Part shown: positions 39,283 to 44,720 of the stretch, one piece after another
Layout: each line of letters opens with the position of its first letter
How positions within the stretch are numbered: the stretch's first letter is position 1
IMG/VR virus record: IMGVR_UViG_3300033388_005222
Location: 1 to 44,720 of that record
Origin: a virus
Length of the DNA: 44,720 nt
Reading direction: 5' to 3' (one strand)
The notes under the pieces: generated by a model
What the model saw: only the letters and a program-made list of their open reading frames with translations
Database searches by the model: none
Told to the model about the DNA's origin: nothing
Position numbers and translations under genes: made by a program

Positions 39283-39762
39283 ATGAGTTTATTTAATGGT
39301 ATGGGAAGTGCAAGCGCTACAGGTTCAGGCGTCTATTTTAACTCTAATCACAACTACCTTTGCAAGGTGCTGTGCCTCAAAATCATCCAGAGCCGCAGTA
39401 ACGATAATATGTTCGTGGCAGAAATGGAAGTTATCGAGAGTGATGACCCCGAAAGGGGCCCAGGGTCTTGCCCTGCATGGGTTGTAAATTTCAAGCACGA
39501 TAGTGCCTTGGGCAATATCAAGGGCCTTTTGGGGGCTCTGAATGGTGTTAACCCCAACGAAGTTGAGGCCCTCAATGCCCTTTTTTCTGAAGTAAATGAA
39601 AAGGGGGAAACGGTGGATATTTCGGTTGACATTTCAGAGTACGCGGTATCAGAGGCCAATCCCTTGGCAGGTAACACAGTGCGCTTGCGCACCGAAGGCA
39701 TAAAAACCCGGGCCGGTGGGGATTTCACCAAACACCTCTGGCGACCCACCGACGAGGCATAA
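39283..39762 (+). CDS. Single-stranded DNA-binding protein-like (OB-fold)
   Basis: This 159-aa protein resembles phage SSB-like proteins that start M-S-L-F-x-G, followed by Y-L-C-K-V, FVAEMEVIESD, and a GNIKGLLGAL helix. AGAAAGG lies before the ATG. It is flanked by a helicase and a polymerase and followed by a terminator, consistent with an abundant replication protein. Acidic tail is short (PTDEA). Confidence 0.65.
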   Translation: MSLFNGMGSASATGSGVYFNSNHNYLCKVLCLKIIQSRSNDNMFVAEMEVIESDDPERGPGSCPAWVVNFKHDSALGNIKGLLGALNGVNPNEVEALNALFSEVNEKGETVDISVDISEYAVSEANPLAGNTVRLRTEGIKTRAGGDFTKHLWRPTDEA

Positions 39763-39781
39763 GACAGCCCACCCCGTAAGC

Positions 39782-39811
39782 AGAAAAGGGGGCCCACGTG
39801 CCCCCTTTTCT
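39782..39811 (+). terminator. Rho-independent terminator between SSB-like and polymerase genes
   Basis: AGAAAAGGGGGC (39782-39793) pairs perfectly with GCCCCCTTTTCT (39800-39811) around a CCACGT loop. The stem contains the A- and T-runs, so it can act in either direction. The polymerase start follows 14 bases later, so most polymerase transcripts must read through. Confidence 0.85.
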
Positions 39812-39825
39812 ATGGAGCCTACACC

Positions 39826-41718
39826 GTGAAAACCTACGCAATCGATACAGAAACGGACCTAATCCGGCTAGGCTGCAAAGCCCCCCCGCTGGTATGCGTC
39901 CAAATCACCGAAGACACGGCCCCCGACGAAGGGGTTATCTTTTTACACTCAGAGCCCGGACTAAAAGGTTTTATAAAGTCGCTGCTTTTATCGGCCCTGA
40001 AGGGCCAAGCCCGGCTAATCTTTCACAATGCTGCTTTCGATTTGGCCGTGTTCGCAGCTAAATGGCCCGACCTTATGCCGCTAATCTTCGCCGCCTTGGC
40101 CAAGGATGGGGCCATAACTGATACCATGATAAGGCAAAAGCTTTTAGATATAGCCGCCGGGGAGTTTCGCGGCAAATATGGCCACGACGGCACCTTTATA
40201 AAATACGGCTATGGCTTGGGGCATTTATCAGAGCGCCATCTTGGTATGGTACTGGATAAAACCTCGAAATGGCGAACCGGCTATTTCGAACTAGCCGAAA
40301 CCCCGGTTACAGAATGGCCGGCAGAGGCCCGAGAGTACGCCGAAAATGACCCCGTGGCCACCTATGGGGTTTGGGCCCACCAAGAAAACAATCTTGCAGA
40401 CTACCCCTCAGGTGTCCTAGACGACGAGCCCCGGCAAGTGCGCAAGGCTTGGGCCCTGTTTTTGGCCGAAGCTTGGGGTATGAAAACAGACCCCGAAGCG
40501 GTGGACGCACTAGAAGCCGAAGCCGTGGCCGAAATAGTGCGCCTGCAAGCCTACTTGCACGGGCTAGGGCTCTTGACCCTCAAAAAAGATGGCAGCTATA
40601 GCCGCAAGCTCAAGCTAGCCCGAGAGCGCATGATAGCAGCCTGTGAGGCGTCGGGGGTGGAAGTACCCACAACTGATAAAGGCAACGTAAAATTAGACGC
40701 CGAAGCCATGGCCCTAAGCGGGGATGTGGGGCTGATTGCTCTGCAAGAGTACGGGGTAGCACAAAACATCCTCAGCAAAGATGTTACGGCCTTGAGAAGC
40801 CCTATTATACATCCCCGGTTTGATTCGCTTGTGGGTACGGGCCGCACGTCTGCAAGTGGCTACAACACGCAAAACCCACGCAAAAAGGTGGGTGTTCGTG
40901 AGTGCTTCGTGCCCCGAAAAGGTAAGGTCTATCTTAACTGTGATTATGACAAGGCCGAATTACACACCCTTGCCGAGACCTGCTTAGGCCTTGTAGGCTA
41001 TTCCAGGCTTGCTGAGGCCCTGAATGCCGGGCGAGACCCTCACCTAGACTACGGGGCTCTCATAGAGAGCATTGACCTCGAATGGGCCCGGGAAAACCCC
41101 AAACACCCCACGGTTAAGCAGGCCAGGCAACGTGCAAAAGCTGGAAACTTCGGTATCCCCGGAGGTATGGGGGCCAAGGGCTTTCAGGCCTACGCAAAGG
41201 GCTACGGGCTTGAATTAGACATGACAGAAGCCCGGCATATTTTCGACTCCTATTTTGAGGCATGGCCAGAAGTCCGGGAGTTTCACACGTGGATTAAAGC
41301 TCAGTGTACAGGCTACGGTGGAGAGGGCCTCTTTCAAATGCCCTACTCAGGGCGCTACCGCGGCGGTGTGCGTTTCACCCAAGCGGCAAACCTCTTTTTT
41401 CAGGGCCCCGCCGCCGATGGTGCAGGCTTGGCCCTATTCGCCGTGGCCTATGCCCAATACTGTGACACTGAGAGCCCTCTTTTTGGGTCCCGCACGGTCA
41501 ATTTTATTCATGATGAATTAATGCTAGAGGTAGACGAAGGCAAGGCCGCCGCCGCCGCCGCAGCAGAATTAGAGAGAGTAATGGTGGAAGAATTCACCCG
41601 AGTAGTGCCCAACGTGCCGCCCCGGGCCACGGCTTGTCTTTCCCGGCGCTGGTCAAAGGGTGCGGAGCCTGTTTTCAATGCCGAAGGCACCTTGATACCG
41701 TGGGAGCCTGAGTTATGA
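39826..41718 (+). CDS. Family A DNA polymerase with 3'-5' exonuclease
   Basis: This is a 630-aa protein. GTG start at 39826 (MKTYAIDTETD) with GGAG upstream. Exonuclease: DTET (residues 7-10), FHNAAFD (about 66-72) and AENDPVATY. Polymerase: motif A NCDYDKAELHTLA (Asp about 373), motif B RQRAKAGNFGIPGGMG (about 435-450) and motif C NFIHDELMLEV (about 557-567). In motif B the residue at the position of Klenow Tyr766 is Gly, a form known in some phage polymerases, while the Phe762 equivalent is kept. No 5'-3' nuclease domain. Confidence 0.9.
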   Translation: MKTYAIDTETDLIRLGCKAPPLVCVQITEDTAPDEGVIFLHSEPGLKGFIKSLLLSALKGQARLIFHNAAFDLAVFAAKWPDLMPLIFAALAKDGAITDTMIRQKLLDIAAGEFRGKYGHDGTFIKYGYGLGHLSERHLGMVLDKTSKWRTGYFELAETPVTEWPAEAREYAENDPVATYGVWAHQENNLADYPSGVLDDEPRQVRKAWALFLAEAWGMKTDPEAVDALEAEAVAEIVRLQAYLHGLGLLTLKKDGSYSRKLKLARERMIAACEASGVEVPTTDKGNVKLDAEAMALSGDVGLIALQEYGVAQNILSKDVTALRSPIIHPRFDSLVGTGRTSASGYNTQNPRKKVGVRECFVPRKGKVYLNCDYDKAELHTLAETCLGLVGYSRLAEALNAGRDPHLDYGALIESIDLEWARENPKHPTVKQARQRAKAGNFGIPGGMGAKGFQAYAKGYGLELDMTEARHIFDSYFEAWPEVREFHTWIKAQCTGYGGEGLFQMPYSGRYRGGVRFTQAANLFFQGPAADGAGLALFAVAYAQYCDTESPLFGSRTVNFIHDELMLEVDEGKAAAAAAAELERVMVEEFTRVVPNVPPRATACLSRRWSKGAEPVFNAEGTLIPWEPEL

Positions 41719-42194
41719 TTCTATCAATAGACCCCGGAGTGCATAAAACGGCTTGGGCCCTGTGGGGCAAAGATGGGCTACAAGAGGCAGGGTACCACGG
41801 AACCGACGCCGTGGGGAGGTTTTTCCCAGAGTATGGAACCCACCTTTTTGTTACTGTGGAAGTCCCCCAAATCTATAAACACTCAAAGGGGGACCCTCAA
41901 GACCTTATAAATCTAGCCTTTGCAGCGGGGCAAGCCTCTGGGAATAGGGCAATCTTTAAGGTGGACCCCAAAAAGTGGAAGGGGCAGGCCCCGAAAACTA
42001 AAAAGCTCGAAGATTATCTTATCCACAAATGGAACCTGAGAGCCCTAGAGGACGCAGAGCAAGGCGTTTATTTACAGGCCCTTTCAGGTATAGCGGCCTC
42101 TTTAAGGCACAATATCGCCGACGCCGTAGGCATAGGCCTTTGGAAACTACAAAGGGGGCATTACGCCCGGGGGCTTCAAAATGCCAAGCCCTGA
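41715..42194 (+). CDS. RuvC-like Holliday junction resolvase
   Basis: This is a 159-aa protein. MILSIDPGVHKTAWALW carries the first catalytic Asp (D6), VTVEVPQ the Glu (E49), and HNIADAVGIGLW the last Asp (D136), the RNase H-like layout of RuvC. It would resolve branched DNA before packaging. It overlaps the polymerase stop by 4 nt. Confidence 0.85.
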   Translation: MILSIDPGVHKTAWALWGKDGLQEAGYHGTDAVGRFFPEYGTHLFVTVEVPQIYKHSKGDPQDLINLAFAAGQASGNRAIFKVDPKKWKGQAPKTKKLEDYLIHKWNLRALEDAEQGVYLQALSGIAASLRHNIADAVGIGLWKLQRGHYARGLQNAKP

Positions 42195-42375
42195 TAATAG
42201 GATTATGGCAGAGCTTACACAAGTTCTACATTATGGGGCTTGGACGGTTGAGGAGCTGGCAACGCTTTTTCAAATGCCAAAAAGAAGGGTATATTATTAC
42301 CTCGTGGCCGTAAAAAGGACACCTTTAGATTTGGTTCGTACTAATAAAGGGTACGAAATCCGCCGGGCGGGTTGA
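42181..42375 (+). CDS. Small helix-turn-helix protein (64 aa)
   Basis: WTVEELATLFQMPKRRVYYYLVAVKR is a helix-turn-helix pattern. ATG 42181 lies within the resolvase end; an alternative ATG at 42205 gives 56 aa. It may be a regulator acting with the Xre protein encoded next. Operator unknown. Confidence 0.65.
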   Translation: MPSPDNRIMAELTQVLHYGAWTVEELATLFQMPKRRVYYYLVAVKRTPLDLVRTNKGYEIRRAG

Positions 42376-42399
42376 CTTTGAATAAACAAAGCGTATAAG
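42372..42399 (+). promoter_or_regulatory. Sigma70-like promoter of Xre gene
   Basis: TTGACT (42372-42377), 16-base spacer, TATAAG (42394-42399). It is unlike the conserved TTGTGT phage promoters and closer to the consensus. The -10 ends 8 bases before the ATG at 42408, so the transcript would begin at or next to the start codon. AAGG overlaps the -10 and could serve as ribosome site only in longer transcripts. Confidence 0.7.
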
Positions 42400-42407
42400 G
42401 TTATAGT

Positions 42408-42644
42408 ATGACTATTGGAAAAAGAAAGCTAAACGAAGCTCTAGCCCGTAAGGGCTGGACTTTGGCCCAAGCCGCCGAAGCCCTTGACACGGCCTCAGAG
42501 GGCGGGGCCATTAGGACCCAGAATGTTATGTTTTGGCGAAAAGGCCGCCGTACCCCCACCCTAGCGCAAGCCGTTGCGCTGCAAAACGTTTTTGGCATAA
42601 GCCCCAAGGCGTGGTTCAAAAAGGACGAAGAAAATGAGACTTAA
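42408..42644 (+). CDS. Xre/Cro-type helix-turn-helix regulator
   Basis: This is a 78-aa protein. MTIGKRKLNEALARKGWTLAQAAEALDT, then FWRKGRRTPTLAQAVALQNVFGI is the Xre HTH layout. With its own promoter and leaderless-type start it may be an early regulator, perhaps binding the promoter palindromes. No integrase or lytic/lysogenic switch partner is visible. It overlaps the next gene by 11 nt. Confidence 0.75.
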   Translation: MTIGKRKLNEALARKGWTLAQAAEALDTASEGGAIRTQNVMFWRKGRRTPTLAQAVALQNVFGISPKAWFKKDEENET

Positions 42645-43689
42645 AAGACGAAAGCCGGGCGCTACCTATCCTCTGGATGTTTGCGCTGTGTCGAAGTGCC
42701 CCCACCCTACCCTGGTTGTGGTGGGTGAAGGGGTCTCTTTCCCCGCAGAAAAGGGAGAAGTACCTCTCTGCGACTTACACCACGCCGAAGACCAAGGCCA
42801 AACGGCCACGCTAGTAACCCCGGAGGGCTTGCAAGAGACCCCCCCGCCCACCTATGCAGGCCTGAGCCTTAAACCTTTAGCACAGGGTGGACGGTACCTT
42901 GTGGACGTTTGTGCTGTGTCGGAGTGCTATGCCCCCATGGGTATCGTGCTAACTGCTGGGGCTTTCTTTCCGCTTGATAAGGGAGTAATCCCACTTTGTT
43001 GGCCCCATGATTTTGAGGCACAGCACCTTGCTTTGGGCTTACAGGAGACGGCCCCCGCAGCTTTAGAGCTACCGCCCCCGGAGGTTATCCCCACCGAAGA
43101 AATCCCATCCCCGGAGGCTATGGCGCTTGAAAAAGCGGAATTCGCCAAAGAGGAGCTTGTAGGGATTAAGTCTCTTGAGATTGACAGCCAAGAGGATTTG
43201 GATTTCGCAAACGAAATCTTGGCCGAAGTCAAAAAGAAATTCAAGGAAATCGATGCCGAAGAAAAAGGTGTAACCCAGCCCATTAATGCCTCTTTAAAGA
43301 AAATCCGGGATTGGTTCCGGCCCGCAAAAACAGCATACACCGAAGCTGAAAAGATTCTAAAGAGCAAGATTCTCGCAGGTATCGAAGCGATTCAGGCCCG
43401 ACAAGATGCCGCGCTTTTAGCCCTGCAAGAGGCCCACAAAGAGCAGAACGTAGCTGCAACGGCTTCGGCTTTGGCCGTGGTGCAAGAGTCGGCCATAGAG
43501 CAGCCCTCCAATGTCTCAGTGATTAAAAAATGGGCTTATCGGGTTGTGGATTTTGCCCTAGTGCCCCGGGAGTATTGTGCCCCCTCCCCTGAGCTTTTGA
43601 AGGCCGCCGTTAAGGCCTCCGATGGTACGATTAAAATCCCCGGGGTTGAGATTTTCGAAGAAAGTACTTTATCCCAAAGAAAATTATAA
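42634..43689 (+). CDS. Hypothetical protein: duplicated Cys/His domains plus phage coiled-coil domain
   Basis: This is a 351-aa protein. Two N-terminal copies of a roughly 45-residue module (YPLDVCAVSKC...PLCDLHH at about 12-50, and YLVDVCAVSEC...PLCWPHD at about 88-128) keep C-x4-C and C-x2-H and may bind zinc. Residues about 170-260 are coiled coil (EILAEVKKKFKEID, PAKTAYTEAEKIL). The C-terminus (VPREYCAP, then IPGVEIFEE) matches a common phage protein of unknown function often linked to recombination genes. The promoter P5 element lies in its last codons. Confidence 0.65.
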   Translation: MRLKRRKPGATYPLDVCAVSKCPHPTLVVVGEGVSFPAEKGEVPLCDLHHAEDQGQTATLVTPEGLQETPPPTYAGLSLKPLAQGGRYLVDVCAVSECYAPMGIVLTAGAFFPLDKGVIPLCWPHDFEAQHLALGLQETAPAALELPPPEVIPTEEIPSPEAMALEKAEFAKEELVGIKSLEIDSQEDLDFANEILAEVKKKFKEIDAEEKGVTQPINASLKKIRDWFRPAKTAYTEAEKILKSKILAGIEAIQARQDAALLALQEAHKEQNVAATASALAVVQESAIEQPSNVSVIKKWAYRVVDFALVPREYCAPSPELLKAAVKASDGTIKIPGVEIFEESTLSQRKL

Positions 43690-43734
43690 AATAAAGGCTC
43701 TGGGGGTTGTGTATAAATATACAGGGTGTATAAA
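43661..43734 (+). promoter_or_regulatory. Conserved phage promoter P5
   Basis: AAAGTACTTT lies at 43661-43670 inside the end of the preceding gene. TTGTGT (43707-43712), a 16-base spacer with the GTATA-AA-TATAC palindrome, and TATAAA (43729-43734) follow. Drives the 43768-to-2281 cluster across the contig junction. Confidence 0.85.
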
Positions 43735-43767
43735 TAAAACATACCAACTAACCCGGAGCCGCACACC

Positions 43768-43998
43768 ATGCCTGAACACAATACAAACCCCCTAACAAAG
43801 AATAACGTCACCGGCATTTTGGGCGCTATAGGTTGCATCCCTGACTTTCAAGAAGTCTCACAGGGCTGGACGCGGGTGTTCATCCACGAACCTCAGGAAA
43901 AAGGGCTGAATGTGACGAGGGCGGGGATGAGAGGCTATCCTGCTTTGCTGCTACTCTCGAAAGCTGCGGGGGTGCGCTATGAAAACCGAATTTTTTAA
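43768..43998 (+). CDS. Small hypothetical protein (76 aa)
   Basis: This is the first gene after promoter P5, with CGGAG upstream of ATG 43768. The protein starts MPEHNTNPLTKNN and contains a short beta-like centre (GWTRVFIHE). It overlaps the next gene by 20 nt. No family is recognised. Confidence 0.65.
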   Translation: MPEHNTNPLTKNNVTGILGAIGCIPDFQEVSQGWTRVFIHEPQEKGLNVTRAGMRGYPALLLLSKAAGVRYENRIF

Positions 43999-44293
43999 AG
44001 GTTGGATGCGGCCCGAAGACTTCCCCCCGCAAGAGGGCATATCATACCAGATAGTGGTGGAGGGTTTGGGGGAGGGGCCAACGTGCAAAATACTGAGGGA
44101 CTTCAAGTACTATATAGGAGAGAATGTTTTTGTGTCCGATATACAAACAGAGAGTGCTAAAAGCATCTTAGGCTATAAAGTGCAGTCACCTTTTGAGTAT
44201 GAGGTGAGTGATTTCGAATTTCTAGAGCCCGATATCGATTGGCGTAAAACGGTGGAGGCTCAAAAGCGCCACGTCTGCGGGGGTGAGCTATGA
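43979..44293 (+). CDS. RPEDF-family small protein, copy 1
   Basis: This is a 104-aa protein. GWMRPEDFPPQEGISYQ near the N-terminus is shared with the next gene, followed by a related pattern (YY-x-x-x-NVF, then GYK, FEFLEPDIDW). Copy 1 is shorter than copy 2 and ends without its cysteine-rich tail. It overlaps its neighbour by 4 nt (ATGA). Function unknown; probably a small beta domain. Confidence 0.7.
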   Translation: MKTEFFKGWMRPEDFPPQEGISYQIVVEGLGEGPTCKILRDFKYYIGENVFVSDIQTESAKSILGYKVQSPFEYEVSDFEFLEPDIDWRKTVEAQKRHVCGGEL

Positions 44294-44720
44294 AAACCGA
44301 ATTTTTTAAGGGCTGGATGAGGCCCGAAGACTTCCCCCCGCAAGAGGGGTTATTATATCAGCTTATTGCAGAGGTTCCGGGTACGGGCTACGAGTTAGAG
44401 CGGGATTGCAACTACTACAAAGCCCGCAACGTTTTCGAGTCAGAAGTCAGAACCCTAGCCCCATCAAAAGTCCTTGGGTATAAAGCCCAAGAGGGGGCAT
44501 ACCACAAAAAAGAGGCCTTCGAATTCCTAGAGCCCTCTATTGATTGGACAGAAACCGTGAGGGCCCAGAGGTGCCCTGTATGTGAAACCGTTTTGATTCT
44601 GGACGTGTCTGCTCTGTATGTGGCTTGCAACGATGCGGACTGCTTCCAAGGGGCTGCAAAAAGCTCAAAAAAAGAAGCCGTAGAGGCCGCCGAAAAGCTT
44701 TTAGGCCGTAAATTTGAGAG
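44290..44720 (+). CDS. RPEDF-family small protein, copy 2 (5' part; ends at 127)
   Basis: Starts MKTEFFKGWMRPEDFPPQ, nearly identical to copy 1 at the first 20 codons, and keeps the FLEPSIDW motif. It then continues with a four-cysteine tail (CPVC, then C-x5-C across the junction) that may bind zinc. The frame continues at base 2 of the window and stops at 127, giving about 180 aa. It is the middle member of three tandem genes. Confidence 0.75.
   Translation, partial: MKTEFFKGWMRPEDFPPQEGLLYQLIAEVPGTGYELERDCNYYKARNVFESEVRTLAPSKVLGYKAQEGAYHKKEAFEFLEPSIDWTETVRAQRCPVCETVLILDVSALYVACNDADCFQGAAKSSKKEAVEAAEKLLGRKFE
44607..44720. repeat. Right copy of 114-bp terminal direct repeat
   Basis: Identical to bases 1-114. 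It lies wholly within the coding sequence of the junction-spanning gene, so it is not an intergenic end structure. Confidence 0.95.

Noticed and set aside
42408-42644. Xre protein as proof of a temperate phage
   Set aside because: No integrase, attachment site, divergent cro-like operator or partition gene is seen. HTH regulators are also common in lytic phages.
1-44720. tRNA genes
   Set aside because: No cloverleaf with TTC-type T arm and acceptor pairing was noticed; a dedicated scan would be needed to exclude them fully.

Overview
The window is a tailed-phage genome that is essentially complete. The first and last 114 bases are identical and one gene reads straight across the junction, so the contig is a closed or terminally redundant molecule of about 44,606 unique bases. 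The phage is a myovirus: it encodes a DUF3383-type contractile sheath, a tube protein, and a Mu/P2-like simple baseplate with gpW, gpJ, gpI, spike, hub and plug homologues. I see no integrase, excisionase, partition system or tRNA gene. The host cannot be named from sequence alone. Sigma70-like promoters, AGGA-type ribosome sites and Sec signal peptides suggest a Gram-negative bacterium, with environmental or metagenomic origin likely.

Layout. Two converging blocks meet near 2.25-2.28 kb and diverge from a regulatory/origin region at 26.02-26.48 kb. The minus-strand block (26.0 down to 2.25 kb) is the virion and lysis operon. In transcription order it holds an RHH regulator, TerS, TerL, portal, minor head protein, prohead protease/scaffold, cement protein, major capsid, head-tail connectors, sheath, tube, frameshifted tail chaperones, tape measure, baseplate, a beta-propeller fibre, exported proteins, a holin candidate, a DUF1353 protein and an amidase. 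The plus-strand block (26.5 to 44.7 kb, continuing through the junction to 2.28 kb) is the early and replication block: PrimPol-helicase, C5 DNA methyltransferase, many small proteins, a DnaN-like sliding clamp, a Lar-like zinc ribbon, a Cas4/RecB-like Fe-S nuclease, an SF2 helicase, an SSB-like protein, a family A DNA polymerase, a RuvC-like resolvase, a Xre regulator and a run of small hypothetical genes.

How it works together. The replication genes form a largely self-sufficient replisome. It probably starts at an origin of helically phased TTACAG/CTGTAA iterons, arranged as two opposed arrays around an AT-rich core just upstream of the PrimPol-helicase. Five near-identical promoters, plus a diverged sixth copy, sit before clusters of small genes. 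Each has a GTATA-N2-TATAC palindrome inside the -35/-10 spacer and an AAAGTACTTT palindrome upstream, which looks like a phage-wide regulon controlled by an unidentified factor.

A striking genome-wide feature, found by reading by eye, is near-absence of GATC. I found a single site in the whole window. It lies inside the one plus-strand gene embedded in the minus-strand virion operon (21066-21341), a likely recently acquired moron. Together with the orphan C5 methyltransferase and the Lar-like protein this suggests long exposure to restriction. Several small gene families have expanded by tandem duplication on the plus strand.
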